DNA of 64,000 bases from Lamellibrachia columna (GCA_963662155.1 OY759270.1:49625664-49689663), one strand, 5' to 3'. Shown: positions 24,475 through 36,813, numbered from the stretch's first letter. Notes: generated by a model from the letters alone, not told the origin. Made by a program: numbers and translations.

Positions 24475-27400
24475 AAGAAACACCGTCTTCTACACGTGTA
24501 AGAAATGTGGACGGAATTTCTAAAGACGCTGGCTCCTGACCAGACACACACGAACCGCATGTGCCGACGTCACCGAGCCGCCATTACCAAAGAGATCAAA
24601 AAGGGAAGACACTACCCCACCCCGCCATCCACTCGTCACCGAAGAAGATCCCATCGGACCACCCGATCGACTTCCCTTCTCTGACACTCTGTCGACGCAA
24701 CTGCTAGATGTCGTTCGAAATCACTGGTCGACTATAAGGACCCACGTATCAAGAGGTCCCCTCCAAGGCAGGTACGATTACAGATTAACCACGCTAGACA
24801 CGACCGTCCTAGAGGCTCCATTGAAGATCATGTTCCAGGAACAGACCAATGCATTCAAGGTTAACCTCAGTTACGGGTTCATTCTGAGAAACAAGAACAC
24901 GGGTCAATACAAGTACTATCATTCCTCGTGTAATTGCTGTGGACGCTACCTGGACGAACCCAGTCTCATCACCAACAGCAAGGACTTTGCCTTTGCGTTT
25001 GACTTTCTCGAACGCATCCGAGAAACCGACATCTTACAATGGGCCATCAATCAAAGACCGGATTCTACGTGGGTGTGCGAACTCGTAACTAATGTTACCT
25101 TCTTCGTCAACCGCATCATCCATCATCCGATAGGATGTGTACGGGCGACCTCCCTTCCAGTCTACATCAAGAAGAAGAAAAGCGTCATCGGTCTGGAAAC
25201 GGAACCCAACAACAACAAGAGGTACAATGATAACCTGTGTCTCTTCCGATGTCTGGCCCTGCATCGAGGATGCGATCTATATTGATTGGAACCGGTGGTG
25301 AAGACGCTGTACGAGGCGTACGATCAAGACCATGTACCCATGAAAGAATTTGCCGGGGTCACGCTGGATGACCTCTTTCGCGTAGAAACCACGTTCCAAA
25401 CGAACGTGTGCGTGTACAAGCTCGTCAAACCGGATGCAGAAGATGACAAGTCGATCGCCGGATTGGTCCGTCGATCGTTATGCAATTACCCCGAAACAAT
25501 GTATCTCAACCTTCACGAGACACATTTTTCTTTCATCCAAGATGTACGCATGTACTGCAACTCGTATAGATGACGGAAGTGCGGTGACTCGTTATGGAAA
25601 GATGCATGGGCGCTATGTCGACACGAGCGCGCGTGTACGGGGGGTGTGCATCGAGTCTATCCTGGCGGCGTGTACCATTCGACTCCATCGGTATTCGAAC
25701 GTCTGGACGACGAGAACATTCGTGTGGCTGAATCGTTGCGCTACTATCCGTATCGAGCCACCTTTGACTTCGAGTGTTGGTTCGACACCGAACAACTTCC
25801 GTCGGACAGTGACAAGGTCCACTGGGTTGCGCGTCACGTCCCACTGAGCGTCAGCGTGGCGTCCAACGTGCCCGGGTACGAGCAAGTGCAATGTCTCGTC
25901 ACGGATGGAGACACCAACAAGTTGGTGGGTGCCATGATGGATATCTTGCGAGCAATGAGTGACGCTGCATAAGACAATATCAAAGACTCGTACGAGGATG
26001 TGTTGGAACAACTCGCAGAAGCGCTGACGAACTGGAACGAACGGGAGGAGACTGCACGATCAGCCAACGACAAGGAATCTCGTCCACCGACCAATCCATA
26101 CAAAAAGCTGATGGGACAACTTTATGGATGGATGCATCAGTTACCCGTCATCGGGTTCAATTCGGGTAAGTATGATCTCAATGCCATCAAACAGTTCCTC
26201 ATACCCTACTTCATATCCACGTCAAAGACAGAGGAACAAGAAGAAGAGGCGAAGGAACAAGTCGACAAAGAAGAAGAGAACGAGGGTATCGGATCGATTT
26301 TCGTCATCAAACGAAACAACACGTTCATGTGTCTTTCGACGGATCAGCTGAAATTCCTAGACATGACCAATTACATAGCCCCCGGGTTCAGTTATGACAA
26401 GTATCTGAAGGCGTACGGTTGCGAGGTGACAAAAGGTCATTTCCCGTACGAGTACATGGACCGTCTGGAGAGGCTCGACGACACCGCACTTCCATCGAAA
26501 GACGCCTTCTTCAGTCAACTCAAGAACGAAGGTATTTCCGACGAGGATTACGCCAGTTGTCAAGAGGCCTGGCGCGTCAACGCCATGACAACTTTGCGAG
26601 ACTTTCTCGTCTGGAACAACATTAGGGACGTGGTTCCCTTTCTGCAGGCCATCGACAGACAGTTTGCCTTCTACCAGCAACGTGGCATAGACATGTTCAA
26701 GCAAGGCATCAGCGTACCTGGTCTGACCTTGCTCTACCTGTTCAACGACCATCCAGAGAAGACCTACTTTACCTTCTTCAACGAGAAGAATAAAGATCTT
26801 CATCACCTCGTCAAAGATCACGTGGTTGGCGGAGCTTCGCTCATTTCTCAATGCTATCACGAGAAAGGGGTCACCACGCTACGTCAGAACGAGTACGGAG
26901 AGGCCGCTCGTCTGTGTCGATCCATCGTCGGATACGATGCCAACGCTCTGTACTTGTGGTCACTCATGCAAGACATGCCTATGGGATGGTACACGCGACG
27001 ACGGGAAGAGAACGACTTCCGTCCCGAATCGGCGCAGCTGTACGGACAGATGGCAGCGGAATGGTTGACTTGGGAATCCGAACGCACGGGACGCGACATA
27101 CGACACCAGATCAACGGTAGAGAGAAGAGAATAGGCAAACTGTTGGTGGACGGGTGGTGCAGCGAGACGAAAACGGCTTATCAGTACCACGGATATTTTT
27201 TTCACGGTCACTCGTGCACCCGTCAAGAGGTCAACGCGGTCAACGGGAAACCCATGGCTGAACTGCTCGCCGAGACCCGAAAGAACACCGCCTACCTACG
27301 TCACTTTGTCAAGGTCGTCGAGTGGTGGGAATGCGAGTGGAAAGAGATGAGACGAGATCCTGTCATGAAAAAGTGTGTGGATGCAGCATTTCCGCGACGA

Positions 27401-28204
27401 CGTCACGTAAGATGGACGATGACGTCGCAACAGATCCTGAGCGATGTGCGTGCCGGAACCGTGTTCGGTCTGATCGAGTGTGACCTTTGCTTACCAGAAG
27501 CATTGCGCGAACACTTTGCCGAGATGCAGCCCGTGTTCAAGAACATCCGTTTGACACGCGATGATCTCGGACCGTTCATGCGCCGATACGCCGAGGAGCA
27601 CAACATCATGGCGACTCCGAGGCGCATGCTCTTGGGTAGTTATCGAGGCGATAAGATCTTGCTCGCCACGCCTCTGCTGCGATGGTATATGGACCACGGT
27701 CTCGAGGAGACGCACGTCTACCAGATCGTAGAATACGATCCCATCCCATGCTTCCGGCGGTTCGGTGATGCAGTGTCCACGACGCGACGCGAGGGAGACA
27801 TCCACTCGCACAAGGCCATCATCGCAGACACCATGAAGTTGCTGGGGAACTCGGGTTACGGAAAGACCATCACCAACGTGGACCGACATCGTGACGTCAA
27901 CTACTGCACGGAGAAGGCGGCATCACTCATGGTCAACGATAGACGATTCCGACAACTCGACGTCGTCGTCGACGATGCGTACGAGATACAGATGAACAAG
28001 AAAACCGTCACGTACACCCTACCCGTACACGTGGGATTCTTCGTTCTACAGTACGCCAAGATGCGCATGTTGCAGTTCTATTACGACTTCATCAACAGGA
28101 GCGCCCTCTTTTTCAGTACAGCGAGATGGATACAGACTCCGCCTATTTGGCCTTGGCCGCCGAGTCCGTCGACGCCCTCGTGACCCAGGAACTACGAGAA
28201 CATT
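24206..28204 (+). pseudogene. polB: Polinton protein-primed DNA polymerase B, 5' part (to motif C); stops and nested insertion
   Basis: ATG 24206. Order: three C2H2-type fingers (CRHCGIAFDTCAELQRHV, CEKCGVTF, CKKCGRNF), a conserved N-terminal region with DNLCLFRCLALHRG near 25220 that resembles the catalytic motif of OTU proteases, another zinc motif near 25571, then the exonuclease (FDFECWF, Exo I Asp at 25766; GFNSGKYDL, Exo II at 26159) and polymerase motifs A (GYDANALYLW, Asp at 26936), B (KLLGNSGYGKT, about 27836) and C (MDTDSAY, 28126-28146). Stops interrupt the same frame at 24521, 25283, 25571 and 25970; a one-base slip lies in a T5 run at 28109-28113 just before motif C. The gene is then cut at 28204 by the nested element. 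It would replicate the linear genome from a protein primer. This copy is dead. Confidence 0.95.
28199..28204. other. Left target duplication AACATT of the nested element
   Basis: AACATT lies immediately before AGTAGTTAGGGGG and recurs at 44358-44363 immediately after CCCCCTAACTACT. A perfect 6-bp duplication inside the polymerase gene proves the palindrome is a separate insertion. Confidence 0.95.
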
Positions 28205-28825
28205 AGTAGTTAGGGGGAGGATCTGACACATCATTGCGCCGCAAATCACGTGACCGAAACATCAAAGGAAAACGACCCTAATATCGCCCACCGCTAATGA
28301 GTGCGCGCAGCCAATCAGAAAGCAGCACTAGACCTTGGAGCGCCCCCTGGCGGTGGTATCGGAGCGTGCGTGACGTAAGCGCCCCCTAGCGACTGGAGGA
28401 GGAACGAGCTTTGTACGAATCTCATATCTATACAACATTGACGATTTGCATATAACCATAGCGAAATCGTTGCAGTCGAATATGTGGTTTCGATAAGTTC
28501 TACGCGTGTTTGTTTATTGGTATAAAAGACGAACACATATTTTATTGTTCCCGTGTACTAGAATCACGTTCATTTACAAGTGAATGAGTGTTCTAACGCG
28601 TGTTTAGGAGGATGTTACGGTTACATAAGTTTTATTTGTTTTCTGAATCAATCCGTATGAAAATTAGCATCGTGACGCATCTTGTCCATACCACGGTAAA
28701 TCATGCTGCGAGATCAAAGGATATTATTCATAGCAACGTTGCAATCGCGTCAATCAGCGACAATGTTACAAGTACGCGCTCCGTTCTTCTTTGAATGCGG
28801 CTTTTCACAACAAGACCACTTTGAC

Positions 28826-29060
28826 ATTGGTCAGTCGCTGTTGGTGAACTTTGGCTTGTGCGCTCCCACTCACATTGGTCAGTCGCTGTTGGTGGACTTT
28901 GGCTTGTGCGTTTCCGCTCGTCTTGTCTTTTTCACACTGGTCAGTCGCTGCTAGTGGACTTTGGCTTGTGCGTTTCCACTCGTCTTGTCTTTTTCACACT
29001 GGTCAGCCGCTATTGGTGGACTTTGACTTGTACGCTCCCACTCGTCTTGTCTTTTTGGAG
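28826..29060 (+). repeat. About four 60-65-bp tandem repeats near the left arm tip (mirror at 43502-43736)
   Basis: Units share GGTCAGTCGCTG and GGACTTTGGCTTGTGCG with length variants; mirror copies lie in the right arm. The ORFs through them (GLCVSARLVFF, LVDFGLC repeats) are repeat shadows. Confidence 0.85.
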
Positions 29061-29653
29061 GAGGAACGAACATTGACCTAGTTACGTGTATGTGTCGAAG
29101 GGTCGTTAACCTAGTAAGGAGACGAACATATGCACACACGCAATGGGAACGAGAACTCGATACAAGACGGGAATATCAGTTCAAGCAAAATTTAATATAT
29201 ATGAAAACGAAGTACAACACTGCTTCCGGGACCAAAGTAAGTCGTATTCGCGTGCCGCCCAACTTTTTAACTGCGCGATGGCTATACGCTAGCCGCGTAA
29301 TGTTTTCGCGCGAGTATCCGTGGTAACAGTAACCGCCATAGTGGACATAGGAACGACTGTCCGTTAACAGCGGTCATTAATAGTATCATTAATAACTGAG
29401 ATGAAAGAGTAAGTTAACAGTGGTCATTAACAGGGTAATTAATAACTGAGATCAAAGGACCTAACGAGGAGACGAAAAATGAACAAAACACGATATCGTA
29501 CTATATTTTCTTTATATGTAAATATTTAAAAATAATGCGCTTTTACATTGTATCCATAACTCCTACAGTTTACCCATAATTCCTACAATTTACCCATAAG
29601 TCTCCTATTGAATAAGAGTACAAGGACATTTTATTAAATATTTGAAAATAATG

Positions 29654-29702
29654 ACACAATATCGTCCACAAACGTTAGACAGAGGACTGTAAAGTCTCTT
29701 GC
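29654..29702 (-). pseudogene. Protease-gene fossil A, left arm
   Basis: Reverse complement of 42860-42908. About 45 of 49-50 bases match the protease gene of the surrounding Polinton at 51223-51272, covering the catalytic-cysteine codon region. Confidence 0.8.
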
Positions 29703-29976
29703 CATACCGACGTAAAGCTGACGTAAGCTATAAACGTGTCAGGACATGCAGCTGACGTATGCTGCACACACAACAATACCAAATAAGGACATGCAGCTGA
29801 CGTAAACGGCATCAGACGCGTCACGGAAAGTGTACCATCAACATATTGTCGTTATATGTCAATATTTTAAAATAATGCGCCTGTACACTTTACCCATAAC
29901 TCCTACAGTTTACCCATAATTCCTTCAATTTACCCATAATTCCTACAATTTACCCAGCACACATATATAGTGTAGT

Positions 29977-30021
29977 AACATTGTCCACAAACGTTAGACA
30001 GAGGACTCTAAATTTTCTTGT
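29977..30021 (-). pseudogene. Protease-gene fossil B, left arm
   Basis: Mirror of 42541-42585; includes a 30-base exact match to 51235-51264 of the intact protease gene. Confidence 0.8.
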
Positions 30022-30299
30022 CATACCGACGTACAGCTGACGAAAGCTATAAACGTGTCAGGACATGCTGCTGACGTAATCCGCATACAGAACAATAACA
30101 AATAAGGTAGTGCACGCTATGTATGCCAATATCAAAAGCCAGCAGGAGAACAACATTGTGGCAGCGATGACGGGAGTATGACGAGAAGCTGTGTGATATG
30201 TATGGAGACATTTGACACCATGTGACATGCATGGAGACATTTACCACTGTGTGATATGCGTGGAGACATTGACAACCATGTGACATGCATGGAGAAATT

Positions 30300-33200
30300 G
30301 ACCGCCATTTTTGAAAGTTTATGTTATGAAAGTTTGTAAGTTGGAAGTTTTGGAAGTTTGCTTCACCGCACACACGTTTTGAAAGTTTGTGTTGTGAAAA
30401 ATGTGTAAGTTGGAAGTTTGCTTCACGTCACACACACACACACACACGTTTTGAAAGTTTATGTTATGAAAGTTTGTAAGTTGGAAGTTTGCTTCACCGC
30501 ACACACATTTTGTGTGAAGTTTGCGAGTTGGAAGTCTGCAAGTTGGAAGTTTTAGCTTTGGAAGTTTGCATATTGGAAGTTCTCCACTCCACTCCACGCC
30601 TGCGAAGTTGTGTAAAGTTGTGTGAAGTTGTGCAAAGTTGTACGAAGTTGTGTGAAGTTTGCGAGTTGGAAGTCTGCCAGTTGGAAGTTTGTGCTTTGGA
30701 AGTTTGCAAATTGGAAGTTTGCTTCACCGCACACACATGTTTTGAAAGTTTATGTTATGAAAGTTTGTAAGTTGTAAGTTTTGGAAGTTTGCTTCACCGC
30801 ACACACATGTTTTGAAAGTTTGTGTTGTGAAAAATGTGTAAGTTGGAAGTTTGCTTCACGTCACACACATACACGTTTTGAAAGTTTATGTTATGAAAGT
30901 TTGTAAGTTGGAAGTTTGCTTCACCGCACATACATTTTGTGTGAAGTTTGCGAGTTGGAAGTCTGCAAGTTGGAAGTTTTAGCTTTGGAAGTTTGCATAT
31001 TGGAAGTTCTCCACTCCACTCCACGCCTGCGAAGTTGTGTAAAGTTGTGTGAAGTTGTGCAAAGTTGTACGAAGTTGTGTAAAGTTTGCGAGTTGGAAGT
31101 CTGCCAGTTGGAAGTTTGTGCTTTGGAAGTTTGCAAATTGGAAGTTTGCTTCACCGCACAAACATGTTTTGAAAGTTTATGTTATGAAAGTTTGTAAGTT
31201 GTAAGTTTTGGAAGTTTGCTTCACCGCACACACATGTTTTGAAAGTTTGTGTTGTGAAAAATGTGTAAGTTGGAAGTTTGCTTCACGTCACACACATACA
31301 CGTTTTGAAAGTTTATGTTATGAAAGTTTGTAAGTTGGAAGTTTGCTTCACCGCACATACATTTTGTGTGAAGTTTGCGAGTTGGAAGTCTGCAAGTTGG
31401 AAGTTTTAGCTTTGGAAGTTTGCATATTGGAAGTTCTCCACTCCACTCCACGCCTGCGAAGTTGTGTAAAGTTGTGTGAAGTTGTGCAAAGTTGTACGAA
31501 GTTGTGTAAAGTTTGCGAGTTGGAAGTCTGCCAGTTGGAAGTTTGTGCTTTGGAAGTTTGCAAATTGGAAGTTTGCTTCACCGCACACACATGTTTTGAA
31601 AGTTTATGTTATGAAAGTTTGTAAGTTGTAAGTTTTGGAAGTTTGCTTCACCGCACACACATGTTTTGAAAGTTTGTGTTGTGAAAAATGTGTAAGTTGG
31701 AAGTTTGCTTCACGTCACACACATACACGTTTTGAAAGTTTATGTTATGAAAATTTGTAAGTTGGAAGTTTGCTTCACCGCACACACATTTTGTGTGAAG
31801 TTTGCGAGTTGGAAGTCTGCAAGTTGGAAGTTTTAGCTTTGGAAGTTTGCATATTGGAAGTTCTTCACTCCACTCCACGCCTGCGAAGTTGTGTAAAGTT
31901 GTGTGAAGTTGTGCAAAGTTGTACGAAGTTGTGTAAAGTTTGCGAGTTGGAAGTCTGCCAGTTGGAAGTTTGTGCTTTGGAAGTTTGCAAATTGGAAGTT
32001 TGCTTCACCGCACACACATGTTTTGAAAGTTTATGTTATGAAAGTTTGTAAGTTGTAAGTTTTGGAAGTTTGCTTCACCGCACACACATGTTTTGAAAGT
32101 TTATGTTATGAAAGTTTGTAAGTTGTAAGTTTTGGAAGTTTGCTTCACCGCACACACATGTTTTGAAAGTTTGTGTTGTGAAAAATGTGTAAGTTGGAAG
32201 TTTGCTTCACGTCACACACATACACGTTTTGAAAGTTTATGTTATGAAAATTTGTAAGTTGGAAGTTTGCTTCACCGCACACACATTTTGTGTGAAGTTT
32301 GCCAGTTGGAAGTCTGCAAGTTGGAAGTTTTAGCTTTGGAAGTTTGCATATTGGAAGTTCTTCACTCCACTCCACGCCTGCGAAGTTGTGTAAAGTTGTG
32401 TGAAGTTGTGCAAAGTTGTACGAAGTTGTGTGAAGTTTGCGAGTTGGAAGTCTGCCAGTTGGAAGTTTGTGCTTTGGAAGTTTGCAAATTGGAAGTTTGC
32501 TTCACCGCACACACATGTTTTGAAAGTTTATGTTATGAAAGTTTGTAAGTTGTAAGTTTTGGAAGTTTGCTTCACCGCACACACATGTTTTGAAAGTTTA
32601 TGTTATGAAAGTTTGTAAGTTGTAAGTTTTGGAAGTTTGCTTCACCGCACACACATGTTTTGAAAGTTTGTGTTGTGAAAAATGTGTAAGTTGGAAGTTT
32701 GCTTCACGTCACACACATACACGTTTTGAAAGTTTATGTTATGAAAGTTTGTAAGTTGGAAGTTTGCTTCACCGCACACACATTTTGTGTGAAGTTTGCG
32801 AGTTGGAAGTCTGCAAGTTGGAAGTTTTAGCTTTGGAAGTTTGCATATTGGAAGTTCTCCACTCCACTCCACGCCTGCGAAGTTGTGTAAAGTTGTGTGA
32901 AGTTGTGCAAAGTTGTACGAAGTTGTGTAAAGTTTGCGAGTTGGAAGTCTGCCAGTTGGAAGTTTGTGCTTTGGAAGTTTGCAAATTGGAAGTTTGCTTC
33001 ACCGCACACACATGTTTTGAAAGTTTATGTTATGAAAGTTTGTAAGTTGTAAGTTTTGGAAGTTTGCTTCACCGCACACACATGTTTTGAAAGTTTGTGT
33101 TGTGAAAAATGTGTAAGTTGGAAGTTTGCTTCACGTCACACACATACACGTTTTGAAAGTTTATGTTATGAAAGTTTGTAAGTTGGAAGTTTGCTTCACC

Positions 33201-34970
33201 GCACACACACATTTTGTGTGAAGTTTGCGAGTTGGAAGTCTGCAAGTTGGAAGTTTTAGCTTTGGAAGTTTGCATATTGGAAGTTGTCCACTCCACTCCA
33301 CGCCTGCGAAGTTGTGTAAAGTTGTGTGAAGTTGTGCAAAGTTGTACGAAGTTGTGTAAAGTTTGCGAGTTGGAAGTCTGCCAGTTGGAAGTTTGTGCTT
33401 TGGAAGTTTGCAAATTGGAAGTTTGCTTCACCGCACACACATTTTGTGTGAAGTTTGCGAGTTGGAAGTCTGCAAGTTGGAAGTTTTAGCTTTGAAAGTT
33501 TGCATATTGGAAGTTCTCCACTCCACTCCACGCCTGCGAAGTTGTGTAAAGTTGTGTGAAGTTGTGCAAAGTTGTACGAAGTTGTGTAAAGTTTGCGAGT
33601 TGGAAGTCTGCCAGTTGGAAGTTTGTGCTTTGGAAGTTTGCAAATTGGAAGTTTGCTTCACCGCACACACATGTTTTGAAAGTTTATGTTATGAAAGTTT
33701 GTAAGTTGTAAGTTTTGGAAGTTTGCTTCACCGCACACACATGTTTTGAAAGTTTGTGTTGTGAAAAATGTGTAAGTTGGAAGTTTGCTTCACGTCACAC
33801 ACATACACGTTTTGAAAGTTTATGTTATGAAAATGTGTAAGTTGGAAGTTTGCTTCACCGCACACACATTTTGTGTGAAGTTTGCGAGTTGGAAGTCTGC
33901 AAGTTGGAAGTTTTAGCTTTGGAAGTTTGCATATTGGAAGTTCTTCACTCCACTCCACGCCTGCGAAGTTGTGTAAAGTTGTGTGAAGTTGTGCAAAGTT
34001 GTACGAAGTTGTGTGAAGTTTGCGAGTTGGAAGTCTGCCAGTTGGAAGTTTGTGCTTTGGAAGTTTGCAAATTGGAAGTTTGCTTCACCGCACACACATG
34101 TTTTGAAAGTTTATGTTATGAAAGTTTGTAAGTTGGAAGTTTGCTTCACCGCACACACACACACATGTTTTGACCGCCATTTTTGAAAGTTTGTAAGTTG
34201 TAAGTTTTGGAAGTTTGCTTCACCGCACACACATGTTTTGAAAGTTTGTGTTGTGAAAAATGTGTAAGTTGGAAGTTTGCTTCACGTCACACACATACAC
34301 GTTTTGAAAGTTTATGTTATGAAAGTTTGTAAGTTGGAAGTTTGCTTCACCGCACACACACATTTTGTGTGAAGTTTGCGAGTTGGAAGTCTGCAAGTTG
34401 GAAGTTTTAGCTTTGGAAGTTTGCATATTGGAAGTTCTCCACTCCACTCCACGCCTGCGAAGTTGTGTAAAGTTGTGTGAAGTTGTGCAAAGTTGTACGA
34501 AGTTGTGTAAAGTTTGCGAGTTGGAAGTCTGCCAGTTGGAAGTTTGTGCTTTGGAAGTTTGCAAATTGGAAGTTTGCTTCACCGCACACACACATGTTTT
34601 GAAAGTTTATGTTATGAAAGTTTGTAAGTTGTAAGTTTTGGAAGTTTGCTTCACCGCACACACATGTTTTGAAAGTTTGTGTTGTGAAAAATGTGTAAGT
34701 TGGAAGTTTGCTTCACGTCACACACATACACGTTTTGAAAGTTTATGTTATGAAAGTTTGTAAGTTGGAAGTTTGCTTCACCGCACACACATTTTGTGTG
34801 AAGTTTGCGAGTTGGAAGTCTGCAAGTTGGAAGTTTTAGCTTTGGAAGTTTGCATATTGGAAGTTGTCCACTCCACTCCACGCCTGCGAAGTTGTGTAAA
34901 GTTGTGTGAAGTTGTGCAAAGTTGTACGAAGTTGTGTAAAGTTTGCGAGTTGGAAGTCCAAACATTGGAG
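30300..34970 (+). repeat. 427-bp higher-order satellite, left arm (about 11 units)
   Basis: Long units of 427 bp, with longer (about 497 bp) and shortened variants, repeat from about 30300. Each is built from short motifs such as GTTGGAAGTTTGC, AAGTTGTGTGAAGTTGTGC and CTTCACCGCACACACATG. Equivalent points fall at 30489, 30916, 31343, 31770, 32267, 32764, 33427, 33850 and 34773. The order of long and short variants is preserved in mirror image in the right arm. Many overlapping ORFs on both strands (KLEVC-type, NFQ/TSNLQTS-type) are artefacts of a stop-poor repeat. Confidence 0.95.
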
Positions 34971-35076
34971 ACGATTTTTTTTTTTTTTTTTTTGATGGTT
35001 TTATTACATACAATAAAGAGGGAGTAAAAAGTGACAACAACAACAGTATCACACTCAACCTCTAAATTTCAAAGTG

Positions 35077-35647
35077 TCACTCATCCAACGTAGCAGTTGT
35101 TCTTATTATCAAATCTGAAATAACGTTATCCAACTGATTAACAGAATTTCTCAGCTGTATAATAGTTCCTAGCATCAATACTTCTCTTGGTGTTTGTGTT
35201 GATTTTTCTATGACGGTTGTCTGTGGTTGTGGCTGTGTTTGTGTCTGTCTTTTTACAGTTTCCGGTGGCGCCTGTGTTTGTGTTGCTGCTGCTGATGTCG
35301 ATGTTCTTTTTTGCTGTATTATAGTAGTATATTCTGTCGTTTTTTTCGTACCATCATCATCATGCATTTGTAACTCCATCTGTAGAAAAGAAAGTCTAGT
35401 CACTATCATCATCATCATCATCATCATATATATTTGCGTATTACATTGCTAGACTCTTTCTAATTATATACTTCACATACATATGTGAAGAGTAATACTA
35501 TGACAATCCAACACAAAATGTGAAGAATGACAGTGCAAATACGATGTGTTTATCTTGCAAGATGTCGTTACTTACTTCTGATTTAGTCGTCATGCTTGGT
35601 CTATGGGTTGAAGGCTGGTCAATGTTCGTAATGTTCCTTGTTTTCAT
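35077..35647 (-). CDS. Two-exon gene of the palindrome, left copy (124-residue TQT-motif protein)
   Basis: Mirror of the gene at 36918-37488. Exon 1 is 35647-35576, the intron 35575-35380, exon 2 35379-35077, all on the minus strand. TATA at 35690-35696 and CCAAT at 35747-35751 lie upstream. I saw no base change from the right copy in exons. See the right copy for the protein description. The two copies are transcribed divergently, away from the centre. Confidence 0.65.
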
Positions 35648-35689
35648 AAAGATATCGGTATTGAAAAGGACGCGCTTTTCGAAATGTAT

Positions 35690-35751
35690 CTATATACGAT
35701 TCGCGGAGAATATTATCAATCAAAATCACACACGTTCACGACTGTGATTGG
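35690..35751 (-). promoter_or_regulatory. CCAAT/TATA promoter of the left-arm gene
   Basis: Mirror of the right-arm promoter: TATA at 35690-35696, CCAAT at 35747-35751 on the minus strand. Confidence 0.6.
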
Positions 35752-35757
35752 TCTTTA

Positions 35758-35932
<175 letters not shown>

Positions 35933-36196
35933 TGATACGATCACTGGAATTTATTAACGGGGGAGGGAAGGAGGGAAACTTTGATTGTTGGAGGGTTGTC
36001 ATTGTTTTATTACAAATTAAGTACTAAAGCACTTATGATGTAGGATTGGCTAAACCTGATAATCACACTTTCTGAAACGTTCGAATAAAGTCATGGAATT
36101 TATTTATGTCGACAAGAGAAACACGATTCTACATTTTCATTCTACTAGTAGATCGTGACCTAGTTGATTAGTCTACATAAACACCGTGAAATAAAA

Positions 36197-36370
36197 AGGT
36201 CAAAAGGTCAAGGTCACCAACAGTCACATGGTGGTTATTATTGTCCATACTGTGGTAAATCGTGCTGCGAATTGTTACCAATAATATTCTTTGATCTCGC
36301 AGCACGATTTACCACAGTATGGACAATAATAACCACCATGTGACTGTTGGTGACCTTGACCTTTTGACCT
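36197..36370. promoter_or_regulatory. Six AGGTCA half-sites around the palindrome centre
   Basis: AGGTCA occurs at 36197-36202, 36205-36210 and 36211-36216 (spacing 2, then 0), and in reverse at 36351-36356, 36357-36362 and 36365-36370. The third reads TCAAGGTCA, the extended half-site used by ERR/NR5A-type nuclear receptors. The cluster lies between the two divergent genes, where a shared enhancer would be expected. Function is inferred from motif only. Confidence 0.4.
36270..36297. other. 28-bp unpaired spacer at the palindrome centre
   Basis: The spacer consists of about 10 bases (AATTGTTACC) plus 18 bases (AATAATATTCTTTGATCT) that continue a ~45-bp motif on the right arm only. A relative of that motif, GTCCATACCACGGTAAATCA..., sits near each arm tip (28684-28735 and 43826-43878). 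The right arm therefore extends the motif further than the left, which points to the junction where mirror duplication occurred. Confidence 0.8.
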
Positions 36371-36634
36371 TTTTATTTCACGGTGTTTATGTAGACTAAT
36401 CAACTAGGTCACGATCTACTAGTAGAATGAAAATGTAGAATCGTGTTTCTCTTGTCGACATAAATAAATTCCATGACTTTATTCGAACGTTTCAGAAAGT
36501 GTGATTATCAGGTTTAGCCAATCCTACATCATAAGTGCTTTAGTACTTAATTTGTAATAAAACAATGACAACCCTCCAACAATCAAAGTTTCCCTCCTTC
36601 CCTCCCCCGTTAATAAATTCCAGTGATCGTATCA

Positions 36635-36807
<173 letters not shown>

Positions 36808-36813
36808 TAAAGA

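Larger units (their letters stand above)
29500..30110 (+). repeat. Duplicated ~320-bp AT-rich block with TTACCCATAA repeats (mirror at 42452-43062)
   Basis: Two related blocks each contain CAGCTGACGTA motifs, TATAAACGTGTC, ACAAACGTTAGACAGAGGAC and several TCCTACAATTTACCCATAA units. The ACGTTAGACAGAGGAC part is the minus-strand trace of the Polinton protease gene. Confidence 0.8.

Noticed and set aside
24521..25972. Alternative genetic code or programmed readthrough to explain the polB stops
   Set aside because: TAA and TGA both occur, nearby host genes use the standard code, and other genes of the element carry frameshifts; ordinary decay is simpler.
30489..34970. Cys-rich 93-residue ORFs (KLEVC repeats) and NFQ/TSNLQTS ORFs repeated along the satellite on both strands
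   Set aside because: They recur with the 427-bp unit in several frames, lack promoters, and follow from a stop-poor repeat; no codon bias.
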